Source: Alphaproteobacteria bacterium UBA6178
Lineage (GTDB): Bacteria > Pseudomonadota > Alphaproteobacteria > Rickettsiales > UBA3002
NCBI GenBank assembly: GCA_002422205.1
Contig: DITS01000033.1
Span: 6,396 to 70,395 of the forward strand
DNA: 64,000 bases
Reading direction: 5' to 3'
Position numbers and translations under genes: made by a program. Below the pieces are notes generated by a model, which was not told the origin of the DNA, ran no database searches, and saw nothing but the letters and a program-made list of their open reading frames with translations. Each line of letters starts with the position of its first letter. The first letter of the stretch is position 1. Shown one piece after another: positions 7,352 to 16,105 of this stretch.

Positions 7352-9097
7352 ATGACGGAAAAACTTACCATTGCGTGCGCGCAAATTAATCTGGTTGTTG
7401 GGGATGTTCCCGGCAATGTGGATGCGATTGCGGACTGGACGCGGCGCGCAGCAGCGCAGGGCGCGGATTTAATTATATTCCCCGAAATGGCGATTACCGG
7501 TTATCCGCCGGAGGATCTGGTGTTTAAGCGTTCGTTTCAGCAGGCGGCGATGCGCGCGGTGGAGGAGCTAGCCAAAGAACTGGCTGATTGCCCTACGGCG
7601 GTGCTGGTGGGCGGGCTTTGGCGCGAAGGGGATGCGGTTTATAATGCAACATTTTTGATAGAAGGCGGGGCGTGCGTGCATCGCCAGTTTAAACGCTCGT
7701 TGCCGAATTACGGCGTGTTTGACGAGAAGCGGCTGTTTGCTAAGGGCGAGCGGGCGGAGCCCGTGATGTGGCGCGGTGTGTCGCTGGGGATTTTGATTTG
7801 CGAGGATGTGTGGGACGAGCGCGGGCCACGCCAACTGAAAAAACATGGGGCGGAATTGCTGATTGTGCAAAACGCGTCGCCTTACGAGATGGGCAAGGCA
7901 CGGCGGCGCAAGCATGTGGTGGATATGGCGGCGAGCCAAAATAATCTGCCGGTGATTTATTTAAATCTGGTGGGTGGTCAGGATGAGCTGGTGTTTGATG
8001 GCCGCTCATTTGCTGCGCATCCGGACGGAGCGGATGTGATGAAGCTGGCGGCGTTTGATGCGGAGCTTGGCATTACGCAATGGGAAAAGCAACCCAAAGG
8101 CTGGCGCTGTGTGCAGGCGCCGATGGAGGCCACGCCCGATGATTGTGAAACGATTTATCAGGCGATGGTGCTGGGCCTGCGCGACTATGTGAATAAAAAC
8201 GGATTTAAGGGCGTGGTGATCGGCATTTCGGGCGGGATTGATTCGGGCCTGAGCGCGGCGGTGGCGGTGGATGCGCTGGGGGCCGAGCGCGTGCGCGGGC
8301 TGCTGATGCCATCGCGCTATACGTCGGATGAGAGTGTGGAAGATGCGCGTGATTTAGCGCAGCGGCTGGGTTTTCGGCTGGATATGATTGGGATTGAACC
8401 GGCGATGGCCGCGTTTGATGGTATGTTGCGCGAGGTGTTTGCGGGCTTAAAAGCCGATACGACGGAAGAAAATATTCAGGCGCGGATACGCGGAAATTTG
8501 TTGATGGCGATGAGCAATAAGCTGGGGTTCATGGTGCTGACCACTGGCAATAAATCGGAAATGTCGGTGGGGTATGCGACGCTCTATGGTGATATGTGCG
8601 GCGGGTATTCGGTGCTGAAGGATGTGTATAAGACGACGGTGTATAAATTGTCGTGGTGGCGGAATCAGTGCTCAGAGTTCAGAGTTCAGCGTTCAGGAAG
8701 CGAAGGGCAGCAAACCCCCTCCTTAGTCCTCCCCCTGGAAGGGGGAGGGAGGGGTGGTGGTGGAGCGCCATTGATTCTGGCCGGCCCTGCGGGTGAAGTG
8801 ATTCCTCAGCGGATGATTACGAAAGCGCCGACGGCGGAGCTGAAGGCGAATCAGAAGGATCAGGATACGCTGCCGCCTTATGAGCTGCTGGATGCAATGC
8901 TGATGGGGCTGGTGGAGCAGCGCTTGTCGGTGGATGAGCTGGTGGATCAGGGGTTTGACCGCGCGGTGGCGAATCAGGTCGCGCGCATGGTCTATGTGGC
9001 GGAATATAAGCGTCGCCAGTCGCCGCCGGGGGTGAAAGTATCCGGCATGGCATTCGGGCGCGACCGGCGTTATCCGATTACTAATCGGTGGATATAA
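7352..9097 (+). CDS. nadE: Glutamine-dependent NAD+ synthetase with an in-frame repeat insertion
   Basis: 581 residues. The N-terminal nitrilase-type glutaminase domain shows the Glu-Lys-Cys triad (F-P-E-M-A-I-T-G-Y, F-K-R-S-L-P-N-Y, I-C-E-D-V-W). The C-terminal synthetase domain has the ATP loop G-I-S-G-G-I-D-S-G and T-T-G-N-K-S-E-M-S-V-G-Y. It makes NAD+ from nicotinate adenine dinucleotide using glutamine as the nitrogen source. After Y-K-L-S-W-W-R-N about 35 residues (bases 8668-8770) derive from repeats before the conserved G-P-A-G-E-V-I-P resumes. The start at 7352 is chosen because family members begin at this point. Confidence 0.92.
   Translation: MTEKLTIACAQINLVVGDVPGNVDAIADWTRRAAAQGADLIIFPEMAITGYPPEDLVFKRSFQQAAMRAVEELAKELADCPTAVLVGGLWREGDAVYNATFLIEGGACVHRQFKRSLPNYGVFDEKRLFAKGERAEPVMWRGVSLGILICEDVWDERGPRQLKKHGAELLIVQNASPYEMGKARRRKHVVDMAASQNNLPVIYLNLVGGQDELVFDGRSFAAHPDGADVMKLAAFDAELGITQWEKQPKGWRCVQAPMEATPDDCETIYQAMVLGLRDYVNKNGFKGVVIGISGGIDSGLSAAVAVDALGAERVRGLLMPSRYTSDESVEDARDLAQRLGFRLDMIGIEPAMAAFDGMLREVFAGLKADTTEENIQARIRGNLLMAMSNKLGFMVLTTGNKSEMSVGYATLYGDMCGGYSVLKDVYKTTVYKLSWWRNQCSEFRVQRSGSEGQQTPSLVLPLEGGGRGGGGAPLILAGPAGEVIPQRMITKAPTAELKANQKDQDTLPPYELLDAMLMGLVEQRLSVDELVDQGFDRAVANQVARMVYVAEYKRRQSPPGVKVSGMAFGRDRRYPITNRWI
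8668..8756. repeat. Heptad array and GC-rich palindrome inside nadE
   Basis: GAGTTCA, GAGTTCA, GCGTTCA (from 8675, 7-bp period) are followed by a CCTCCCCC/GGGGGAGG hairpin (about 8731-8750). Both repeat types occur elsewhere between genes. Here they are read in frame near a substrate-loop region of NadE. Confidence 0.85.
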
Positions 9098-9106
9098 CTG
9101 ATTATC

Positions 9107-9137
9107 ATTTATCAGGCAGCTTATTTGCCAGATAAAT
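9107..9137. terminator. Hairpin between convergent nadE and orphan (possible bidirectional terminator)
   Basis: ATTTATC-a-GGCA pairs with TGCC-a-GATAAAT around a 7-base loop. The stem overlaps the last codons of the orphan at 9121. There is no long T-run, so termination is plausible rather than clear. Confidence 0.4.
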
Positions 9138-9732
9138 AGCCTCTTACTATCGCTGCTTCATCATCTATGCTGCCGTGATGACGTGCGCCGTGTGGATGGG
9201 CCATAAGAGTGGGCTCATTCGGGATATCCAATTTAATTCGACGCGGCAGTTCTGCAATAACGGAGGCTTCGCCTGCTGTCATCGCATTACATGCATCAAC
9301 CACGCTATTGGCCCATTCTTCGGTTACTACTGATTTAGCGTCTTCAGGTGTTTGTAAGGGAATGGCACCTTGGGTTATGGCCGTCTCCACTGCTTTTGAC
9401 ATAATGAGTACATGGGCGATGCTGCGGGCTTTATTATAGGGATTATCTGGTTGGTTGATATACGCCACATCACCGTCAATACGTTTGCGCAGTGCTTGTA
9501 GCAATGGTTCTTTATCAAAACATTGTGGACTGTTTCGTATGGTGGCAATCCCTGCATCTTCTACCAGGCTGGCTAGTGTCTGATTCCAGTAGGTTTCAAG
9601 ATTAATGGGAAAATTCCGATCATCGGTTTGTTGTTGTAACGGCGCCCATGTGTAACGCAGTAGTCTGCTTACAGCATCTGCTACAGCCTTTATATCTTTT
9701 AGCGTGATTGTATTGTCATTATTGTCGGTCAT
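9121..9732 (-). CDS. Orphan protein, member of the 11-bp-repeat regulon
   Basis: 203 residues, not recognised. It is soluble and mostly helical by composition, with no signal peptide. A C-terminal segment R-R-I-K-L-D-I-P-N-E-P resembles strand-plus-proline units in other orphans of this window, and is followed by a His-rich stretch (H-P-H-G-A-R-H-H-G). It lies convergent to nadE and divergent from gltX. Three operator repeats stand upstream at 9793-9821. Confidence 0.7.
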   Translation of the reverse strand: MTDNNDNTITLKDIKAVADAVSRLLRYTWAPLQQQTDDRNFPINLETYWNQTLASLVEDAGIATIRNSPQCFDKEPLLQALRKRIDGDVAYINQPDNPYNKARSIAHVLIMSKAVETAITQGAIPLQTPEDAKSVVTEEWANSVVDACNAMTAGEASVIAELPRRIKLDIPNEPTLMAHPHGARHHGSIDDEAAIVRGYLSGK

Positions 9733-9792
9733 TGCGTTACCATTTATTTTGTTATTTGATGCTGCGCTTTAGCAGCTTTGGGGTATTATTGT

Positions 9793-9821
9793 ATGACATA
9801 ATGATGACATTTGCGTGACAA
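9793..9821 (-). promoter_or_regulatory. Pho-box-like operator, three repeats
   Basis: Toward the 9121 orphan: TTGTCAC-GCAA-ATGTCAT, then CATT-ATGTCAT, at an exact 11-bp period. AATAAT just downstream of the third repeat may serve as -10, 13 bp from the second repeat. Confidence 0.7.
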
Positions 9822-9912
9822 TCACGGAAAAAGCGGATTTTGCTGATATAGCCACTTGTTTCAACACGGGAAATTGTCTAAAACTCGGACTCCTTCAATG
9901 AAGAGAGTATGT

Positions 9913-11256
9913 ATGTCTGATGCTGTGAAAGTCCGTTTTGCCCCTTCTCCCACGGGTTATGTGCATGTGGGGAATGTGCGCACGGCGCTGATTAACTGGT
10001 TGTTTGCGCGTAAGGCAGGCGGGCATTTTTTGTTGCGCAGCGATGATACGGATCAGGCGCGCTCAAAGCCGGAATATGAAGCGGGCATTCAGGACGATTT
10101 GCAATGGCTGGGGCTTGGCTGGGATAGTTTTGCCAAACAATCCGATTATTTTGAGGCCTACGCGTTGGCGCAGCAAAAGCTGGTGGCTGATGGGCGCTTA
10201 TATGCATGCTACGAGACGCCGGAAGAGCTTGATATCAAGCGTAAGATGTTATCTAGCCGTGGCTTGCCGCCTATTTATGACCGCTCGGCACTGAAGCTGA
10301 CTGATGCGCAGAAAGCGGATTTTGAGCGGGAAGGCCGCAAGCCGCATTGGCGCTTTAAGCTGAACCATGCGCCGATTGAGTGGCAGGATATGGTGCGTGG
10401 CGCGGTAAAGTTTGAAGGACAAAATTTAGCTGATCCGGTGCTGGTGCGCGAGGATGGTGTGCCGTTATTTACGCTGTCGACATCGGTCGATGATGGGACG
10501 ATGGGGATTACCCATATTTTGCGCGGCGAAGACCATGTGAGCAATACGGCGATTCAGGTGCAGATTATGGAAGCACTGGGCTATACGCCGCCAGTATTTG
10601 GCCATACGGCGCTGCTGCAAATGAAAGGCGGCAAACTGAGCAAGCGCGAGGGCGGCGGGGATATCCGTAGTTTGCGCGCGGATGGGTTGTTTGCGATGGT
10701 GGTGAATTCGTATCTTGCCAAGATTGGCACATCGGATGCGATTGCGCTTTATGAATCACTCGATGCGCTGGTGGAGAGTTTTGATATTGGTAAATTTGGC
10801 CGCTCCACGGCCAATTATGACCCGGATGAATTGCAGCGGCTGAATGAGAAATTGCTGCATGGGTTGAGTTTTGATGCGGTGAGCGCGCAGCTTGATGCGC
10901 TGGGTGTGCGCGGTGTGGATGCGGACTTTTGGGAGCAGACGCGCGCTAATGTGTCGTCACTGGTGCAGGTAAAAGATTGGTGGGAATTGTTGTATCAGCC
11001 GATTACACCAGTGATTACCGATGCTGGTTTTACCAATCAGGCGGCAGGGTTATTGCCGGAAGGCGAATGGGGTGAGCATAGCTGGAGCCAGTTTGTCGAT
11101 GCGGTGAAAGCGCAAACAGGGCGTAAGGGCAAGGAGCTGTTTATGCCGCTGCGGTTGGCGCTGACAGGGCGCGAGGACGGGCCGGAGCTGGCGAAGCTTT
11201 TTGCGTTGCTGGGGCGTGAGAAGGCGCATAAGCGCTTGAAGGGCGAGGCGGCTTAG
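9913..11256 (+). CDS. gltX: Glutamate--tRNA ligase
   Basis: 447-residue class I aminoacyl-tRNA synthetase. The N-terminus shows R-F-A-P-S-P-T-G-Y-V-H-V-G-N, in which H-V-G-N is the HIGH-type ATP motif. The second signature is K-L-S-K-R-E-G-G. The stem-contact and anticodon-binding helical domain follows. The start at 9913 matches the family N-terminus; upstream in-frame Met codons at 9856 and 9898 would add an unconserved extension. Alphaproteobacteria often have two gltX copies, and I cannot say which of them this is. Confidence 0.93.
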   Translation: MSDAVKVRFAPSPTGYVHVGNVRTALINWLFARKAGGHFLLRSDDTDQARSKPEYEAGIQDDLQWLGLGWDSFAKQSDYFEAYALAQQKLVADGRLYACYETPEELDIKRKMLSSRGLPPIYDRSALKLTDAQKADFEREGRKPHWRFKLNHAPIEWQDMVRGAVKFEGQNLADPVLVREDGVPLFTLSTSVDDGTMGITHILRGEDHVSNTAIQVQIMEALGYTPPVFGHTALLQMKGGKLSKREGGGDIRSLRADGLFAMVVNSYLAKIGTSDAIALYESLDALVESFDIGKFGRSTANYDPDELQRLNEKLLHGLSFDAVSAQLDALGVRGVDADFWEQTRANVSSLVQVKDWWELLYQPITPVITDAGFTNQAAGLLPEGEWGEHSWSQFVDAVKAQTGRKGKELFMPLRLALTGREDGPELAKLFALLGREKAHKRLKGEAA

Positions 11257-11282
11257 TGGGTTTGTTGGTGAGAAAAGTGAAG

Positions 11283-11363
11283 GGGATTCCCCTTAATCCG
11301 CTGCGCGGATTCGGGGAATGACGGCAAGGTGAGGGGCGCGGATTCGGGGAATGACAGGCAGGG
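11283..11363. repeat. Short palindromic repeats upstream of cysS
   Basis: A hairpin (AATCCGC-tg-CGCGGATT-like) is flanked by GATTCCCC and GGGGAATGAC, and then part of the same unit is repeated. It is a divergent relative of the family A palindrome. Confidence 0.6.
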
Positions 11364-11397
11364 GGCTGCACGGGTTTGGGGAATGGGTAGAGGTACG

Positions 11398-12762
11398 ATG
11401 AAACTGCAATTTTATAATACACTGACGCGCCGCAAGGAAGAGTTTACGCCGATTGATGCGCAGCATGTGACGATGTATGTGTGCGGGCCGACGGTGTATG
11501 CGCGTCCCCATATTGGGAATGCGCGCAGTGTGGTGGTGTATGATGTGTTGTACCGGTTGCTGACGCATTTATATCCGAAGGTGACCTATGCGCGCAATAT
11601 TACCGATGTGGATGATAAAATTAATGCGGCGGCGATGGAGCGCGGTATTAGCATTCAGGCGCTGACGACGGAAGTGACGCAGCAATTTCATGATGATATG
11701 GATGCGCTGAATTGCCTGCGCCCGAGCATTGAGCCGCGTGCGACTGAGCATATTGATGGCATGATTGCGATGACACAGCAGTTGATTGATAACGGTCATG
11801 CGTATGTGGGCAGCGATGGGCAGCATGTGCTGTTTGATGTGACGAGCTACGCGGATTATGGTGCGCTATCGGGCCGTCAGATTGACGAGCAGGAAGCGGG
11901 CGCGCGCGTGGCGGTGGAGGGCTATAAAAAACACCCAGGGGATTTTGTGCTGTGGAAACCTGCGGATGCGCAGGATGATGCGTCGAGTGTGTTTGACAGC
12001 CCGTGGGGGCCTGGGCGGCCCGGCTGGCATATTGAATGCTCGGTGATGAGCACGCATTATTTGGGTGCTACATTTGACATTCATGGGGGTGGTGCCGATT
12101 TGAAATTTCCGCATCATGAAAATGAAATTGCACAAAGCTGCTGCGCGCACACTGACAGCCAGTTTGCGCGCTATTGGGTGCATAATGGGTTTCTGACCGT
12201 GAATGGCGAGAAGATGTCGAAGTCGCTGGGGAATTTTGTGACGGTACGCGATTTGCTTGATCGCGGCATTAAGGGCGAGGTGATTCGGCTGGCGCTGCTG
12301 ATGAGCAAATATAATGAGCCGCTGGATTGGAATGATGAGAAAGTGCGTGAGGCGGAGAAGCTGTTGGATAAGTGGTATCGGGCTTTAGATCGTCATCCGC
12401 GCGAGCACTCTCATGTGGAAAAAGATTTTAAGATTCCTGCTTTCGCAGGAATGACAGATTTTATTGCGGTGTTATGTGATGATTTAAATTTCCCTAAGGC
12501 GATTGCTGCGGTGCAGCAAATGCCGGAGGCTGATCAAATCGGCGCCGCGAAATTTTTGGGATTACTACAGCAGGATGCGCAGCAATGGTTTAAAGGTGTT
12601 CAAGCGGACGGCGATATTGAGGCGCAGATTACGGTGCGGGCGGAGGCGAAAAAGAATCGTGATTTTGCCACCGCGGACCGCATTCGTGACGAGTTGAAGG
12701 CGCAAGGGATTATGTTGGAAGACCGGCCTGATGGCACGACCGACTGGCGGCGGGGTACTTGA
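11398..12762 (+). CDS. cysS: Cysteine--tRNA ligase with an in-frame palindrome insertion
   Basis: 454 residues. The class I core shows the Zn-binding Cys in Y-V-C-G-P-T-V-Y, the ATP motif A-R-P-H-I-G-N-A-R, the Zn-ligand segment W-H-I-E-C-S, G-G-G-A-D-L-K-F-P-H-H-E-N-E, and K-M-S-K-S-L-G-N. The C-terminal helical domain includes R-D-F-A-T-A-D-R-I-R-D-E-L. Between the anticodon-domain helices, I-P-A-F-A-G-M-T is encoded by a family A palindrome (12432-12455). The start at 11398 follows AGAGG and matches the family. It charges tRNA-Cys in the cytoplasm. Confidence 0.93.
   Translation: MKLQFYNTLTRRKEEFTPIDAQHVTMYVCGPTVYARPHIGNARSVVVYDVLYRLLTHLYPKVTYARNITDVDDKINAAAMERGISIQALTTEVTQQFHDDMDALNCLRPSIEPRATEHIDGMIAMTQQLIDNGHAYVGSDGQHVLFDVTSYADYGALSGRQIDEQEAGARVAVEGYKKHPGDFVLWKPADAQDDASSVFDSPWGPGRPGWHIECSVMSTHYLGATFDIHGGGADLKFPHHENEIAQSCCAHTDSQFARYWVHNGFLTVNGEKMSKSLGNFVTVRDLLDRGIKGEVIRLALLMSKYNEPLDWNDEKVREAEKLLDKWYRALDRHPREHSHVEKDFKIPAFAGMTDFIAVLCDDLNFPKAIAAVQQMPEADQIGAAKFLGLLQQDAQQWFKGVQADGDIEAQITVRAEAKKNRDFATADRIRDELKAQGIMLEDRPDGTTDWRRGT
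12432..12455. repeat. Family A palindrome inside cysS
   Basis: GATTCCTGC-tttc-GCAGGAATGAC, nearly identical to the intergenic copy 340 bp downstream at 12793, is read in frame as I-P-A-F-A-G-M-T. Confidence 0.9.
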
Positions 12763-12792
12763 TTCTCATCGCCGTGAATGCGGAGGCATTAA

Positions 12793-12816
12793 GATTCCTG
12801 CTTTCGCAGGAATGAC
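12793..12816. repeat. Family A palindrome, intergenic
   Basis: A second copy of the CCTGC/GCAGG palindrome lies 30 bases after the cysS stop and could form a weak hairpin in the cysS transcript. Confidence 0.85.
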
Positions 12817-12868
12817 GGGTTCTATGCAGAATGAGTGGTATGGTGCAATGCAGCGTCAATGCGGTGGA

Positions 12869-12886
12869 TTGTCATAAAATCTTCAT
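12869..12886 (+). promoter_or_regulatory. Pho-box-like operator, two repeats, with -10
   Basis: TTGTCAT-AAAA-TCTTCAT is followed 11 bp later by CATAAT (12898-12903). This is the clearest example of the box-spacer-box-gap-(-10) pattern of the regulon, and it drives the orphan at 12948. Confidence 0.75.
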
Positions 12887-12947
12887 CCTATATTTAGCAT
12901 AATCTCCTATGATTTCTGTGCAGTAAACATCCTTCGGAGCTAAAATT

Positions 12948-13454
12948 ATGGGCGTGGACCCTTCATCATTTATCAAGGCAGATCCTGAATTCAGGGGTGT
13001 TGAGGCTATTGTACAACGTCGTCAGAAGGCATGCACTTTGGCTATTGAAGCCGCTTTTAAATCAATGAAAGGTTATATGGCAAAACATTCTTTGCCCGAG
13101 TTGGTAGGAGAGGTGAATGCCGAATTGTTAGTAAGGGGAATTAAGGACCGATACGGCGTAAATCTTATTGATGACAAGCCGATTCAGATCGATTTTGAGC
13201 GGATAAAAACAATAGCGGAAGAGAGCGAAACAGGCTTTACAGGTGAAATGGTGTATAAAAAATTTCTGGGTCGTATGCAAGGCACGCTAGAAGCATTTAA
13301 GCGCGATTGCGCGGATTGCAATATTAGCGGAACGGTGGATGTGCAGGGTATGCAAGATTATGTAAACGAGATGTTTAGCCAAATGAGCCAAGCGGCTGCC
13401 GATGCTTCCCGAAAGTATGAGGCTAAGCATATTCAGCCGTTATTAGGCTACTAA
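12948..13454 (+). CDS. Orphan protein, member of the 11-bp-repeat regulon
   Basis: 168 residues, not recognised. It is predicted largely helical and charged, with no signal peptide or membrane segment; Cys residues cluster at R-D-C-A-D-C-N. The ribosome-binding site sits in CCTTCGGAGC, a 10-base leader also found before the orphan near 38 kb. It is a single-gene unit between cysS and cimA, AT-richer than both, with its own operator at 12869. Confidence 0.7.
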   Translation: MGVDPSSFIKADPEFRGVEAIVQRRQKACTLAIEAAFKSMKGYMAKHSLPELVGEVNAELLVRGIKDRYGVNLIDDKPIQIDFERIKTIAEESETGFTGEMVYKKFLGRMQGTLEAFKRDCADCNISGTVDVQGMQDYVNEMFSQMSQAAADASRKYEAKHIQPLLGY

Positions 13455-13501
13455 GTCGAAAGCTTGTTGCGGTTTGATGGGCTTCGCGCTACAAAATTAG
13501 C

Positions 13502-15085
13502 ATGAATAAAGACCGTATCTATTTATATGATTCGACCTTGCGGGATGGGGCGCAGGCGCGGGGGATTGATTTTACCGTGGCGGATAAGCAGGCTATTGCG
13601 CGCGAGCTGGATGCGTTTGGCATTGATTATGTGGAAGGCGGATGGCCGGGAGCAAACCCGACGGATGATGCGTTTTTTGCGGCGCAGCCCAAGTTGCGAC
13701 ATGCGGTAGTTACGGCTTTTGGCATGACGCGGCGCGCCGGACGCTCGGCCGAGAATGACCCGGGGCTGGCCGATGTGCTGGGCACCAACACCAAATCGGT
13801 TTGTCTGGTGGGTAAATGTTCGGCCACACAGGTGGAGAAAACATTAAAGATTACCCGCGCGGAAAATCTGCGCATGGTGGCGGAGAGCATTGCGCATGTG
13901 GTGAGCCAGAAGCGGGAAGCGCTGTTTGACGCGGAGCATTTTTTTGACGGGTATAAAACCAATCCCGAATATGCGCTGGAGGTGGTGCAGGCGGCCTATG
14001 ATGCAGGCGCGCGCTGGGTGGTGTTGTGTGATACTAATGGCGGGTCTCTGCCGCATGAGATCAGCCAGATTGTGACGGAAGTGACCGCCTATATTCCGGG
14101 CACGCATTTGGGCATTCATTGCCATAATGATACGGATAATGCGGTGGCGAATTCGCTGGCGGCGGTGCGAGCGGGCGTGCGGCAAATTCAGGGCACGATT
14201 AATGGGATTGGCGAGCGTTGCGGCAATGCGAATTTAATTTCGCTGATTCCGACATTGATGCTGAAGCTGGGTTTTAATACCGGCGTGAGTGAGAAAAATC
14301 TGGCGCGCATTACGCAGATTTCGCGCATGATTGATGACCGGCTGAATCGTGATGGCAACCCGCATGCGCCTTATGTGGGTAGCGCGGCATTTGCGCATAA
14401 GGGCGGGCTGCATGTGTCGGCGATGGCGAAGGATTCGAGTAGTTATGAGCATATATCACCGGCGCTGGTGGGCAATGAGCGGGTGATCTTGGTGTCGGAC
14501 AAGGCCGGTAAATCGAATATTGTGACGCGGTTGAACCAGATGGGAATTGCGATTGAAGCGGATAACCCCAAGCTGAATGAGCTGGTGAAGGAAATTAAAG
14601 ACCGCGAAAAACAAGGCTATGCGTATGATGATGCGGATGCGAGCTTTGAGCTGTTGGTGCGGCGACGGTTGGGCGATGTGCCGGATTTCTTCTCGGTGGA
14701 GAGTTTTCGTGTGATGGATGAACGGCGGCGCAATGCGAAGGGTGCGCTGGTAACCATTGCGGAAGCGACGGTGAAGCTGAGCATTCAAAAACGCGACGGG
14801 ATGGTGATGGAAGTGGCGGAAGGCAACGGGCCGGTGAATGCGCTGGATGCGGCGCTGCGCAAGGCACTGATTCCGCATTATAAGAAATTGCAGGGTATGA
14901 TGCTTAGCGATTATAAGGTGCGGATTTTAACGCCGCAGGATGCGACCGCGGCACTGACGCGCGTGATGATTGAAAGCCGTGATGCCAAGCAGGTGTGGAC
15001 GACGATTGGCGTGTCGCACAATGTGATTGATGCCTCGTTCAACGCGTTGTTTGATGCGATTACGTATATGTTGCTTAAGGGTTAG
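13502..15085 (+). CDS. cimA: (R)-citramalate synthase
   Basis: 527 residues of the LeuA/CimA family. It condenses acetyl-CoA and pyruvate to citramalate, an alternative route to 2-oxobutyrate for isoleucine. The TIM-barrel motif Y-D-S-T-L-R-D-G-A-Q is N-terminal, G-I-H-C-H-N-D-T-D-N-A-V-A-N-S supplies metal ligands, and N-G-I-G-E-R-C-G-N-A-N follows. A C-terminal LeuA-type regulatory domain is present. The long CimA-type form and the lack of leuBCD neighbours favour CimA over isopropylmalate synthase. Its TAG stop overlaps the stop of the convergent orphan. Confidence 0.88.
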   Translation: MNKDRIYLYDSTLRDGAQARGIDFTVADKQAIARELDAFGIDYVEGGWPGANPTDDAFFAAQPKLRHAVVTAFGMTRRAGRSAENDPGLADVLGTNTKSVCLVGKCSATQVEKTLKITRAENLRMVAESIAHVVSQKREALFDAEHFFDGYKTNPEYALEVVQAAYDAGARWVVLCDTNGGSLPHEISQIVTEVTAYIPGTHLGIHCHNDTDNAVANSLAAVRAGVRQIQGTINGIGERCGNANLISLIPTLMLKLGFNTGVSEKNLARITQISRMIDDRLNRDGNPHAPYVGSAAFAHKGGLHVSAMAKDSSSYEHISPALVGNERVILVSDKAGKSNIVTRLNQMGIAIEADNPKLNELVKEIKDREKQGYAYDDADASFELLVRRRLGDVPDFFSVESFRVMDERRRNAKGALVTIAEATVKLSIQKRDGMVMEVAEGNGPVNALDAALRKALIPHYKKLQGMMLSDYKVRILTPQDATAALTRVMIESRDAKQVWTTIGVSHNVIDASFNALFDAITYMLLKG

Positions 15086-16023
15086 CCGCACGTTTTTGCA
15101 GCAGCGAACATCTCATGGCTCAGGCTTGTAACCAGCGTGTCACGTTTACCGGCCAAGCGCGGGTTTATTATATTTGCCTCCTCGCCAAGAGAAATCTCTA
15201 GTTGTGTTAATGCCTGCACGAGATGAGGCGCGCTGATGCGCAACTGCGTGCTGCGATGCGCGGGCTGTTCGCTCTTGCTGGGCACCTCGAAACTTAGACC
15301 CTGCAAGATTTCTGCTACTTCGGGATCGGTATTTTCAGCCAGCAGAGAGACACTGCTCCGGAGTGCATTGGCAAGGGTTGATGCGGTATTGGTGCTACCG
15401 TAAGAGAGGGTAATGGTTTCGGAGGCCTCTGCGTCGGCGGTGCAGGCCCGAATGGCGGAGCGGATAACATGCCCCAGCACTTTGGAAGGTTGTGGGGCAA
15501 GAAGCTTTTGTTTATCCACCGGATTACTCAAGGCCTGTATGATGCGCACAGAGCCGGAAGCACCGACGATGGACTCGATATTCGGCCAGTTCTGTTGATT
15601 CTGAATAAACGCCTGCATGTCTTCAACCCATTGCATCAATATTTGCGATGACAGACCGGGTATATTGTCTGGATTTAGTATGCTGCTTGGCTTGATAATG
15701 AGTATATCCGGCCTGCCTTTAATCTCTCGTTCCTTCAACGTGTGCCTCTCCGCCAACTCAATAATAAAATCTTTATGCACGAAATTATTACCAATGCGCA
15801 GCAAATCGACCTTATTTATGATATTCTGAATGTCTTTCTGTTGCCGGTATCCACTGCCGTTGTTGCCCCCTTTGATGGGAATCATAATAGCACAATCATT
15901 TATTTTACCGACATCGCGTAAAGATACTTCGCTTAGCAGCGTGATGCGCGCTGCATCGAGTATTTGTTGCAGCCCGGCAAGGATGGCCGGCGGTTCTTTT
16001 GTGAGTTTTTCTGCGTGGCTCAT
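15082..16023 (-). CDS. Orphan protein, member of the 11-bp-repeat regulon
   Basis: 313 residues, not recognised. There is no signal peptide. It contains repeated strand-helix units (T-I-T-L-S-Y-G-S-T-N-T-A-S-T-L-A-N-A-L; L-R-I-S-A-P-H-L-V-Q-A-L) and ends in T-C-G. The frame is open upstream to 16191 but that would cross the operator and trmJ, so the ATG at 16023 is used; its ribosome-binding site is weak. It is convergent with cimA (stops overlap) and divergent from trmJ. Confidence 0.7.
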   Translation of the reverse strand: MSHAEKLTKEPPAILAGLQQILDAARITLLSEVSLRDVGKINDCAIMIPIKGGNNGSGYRQQKDIQNIINKVDLLRIGNNFVHKDFIIELAERHTLKEREIKGRPDILIIKPSSILNPDNIPGLSSQILMQWVEDMQAFIQNQQNWPNIESIVGASGSVRIIQALSNPVDKQKLLAPQPSKVLGHVIRSAIRACTADAEASETITLSYGSTNTASTLANALRSSVSLLAENTDPEVAEILQGLSFEVPSKSEQPAHRSTQLRISAPHLVQALTQLEISLGEEANIINPRLAGKRDTLVTSLSHEMFAAAKTCG

Positions 16024-16087
16024 GGTGCTGTATCCGTGTTTTTTGTGGTGTTTGAGACAGACTAACCCTACAGATGGGGTAATGAAA

Positions 16088-16105
16088 GTGAAGGTTTTAT
16101 GAAGA
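16088..16105 (-). promoter_or_regulatory. Pho-box-like operator overlapping the trmJ start codon
   Basis: Toward the 15082 orphan: TCTTCAT-AAAA-CCTTCAC. The upstream repeat covers the trmJ ATG at 16099, so a bound regulator could also interfere with trmJ expression. Confidence 0.65.

Noticed and set aside
6774..9821. The 11-bp operators as ordinary PhoB phosphate-starvation boxes
   Set aside because: The spacing fits, but I recognise no phosphate uptake or scavenging gene downstream; I keep only the broader PhoB/OmpR-family assignment.
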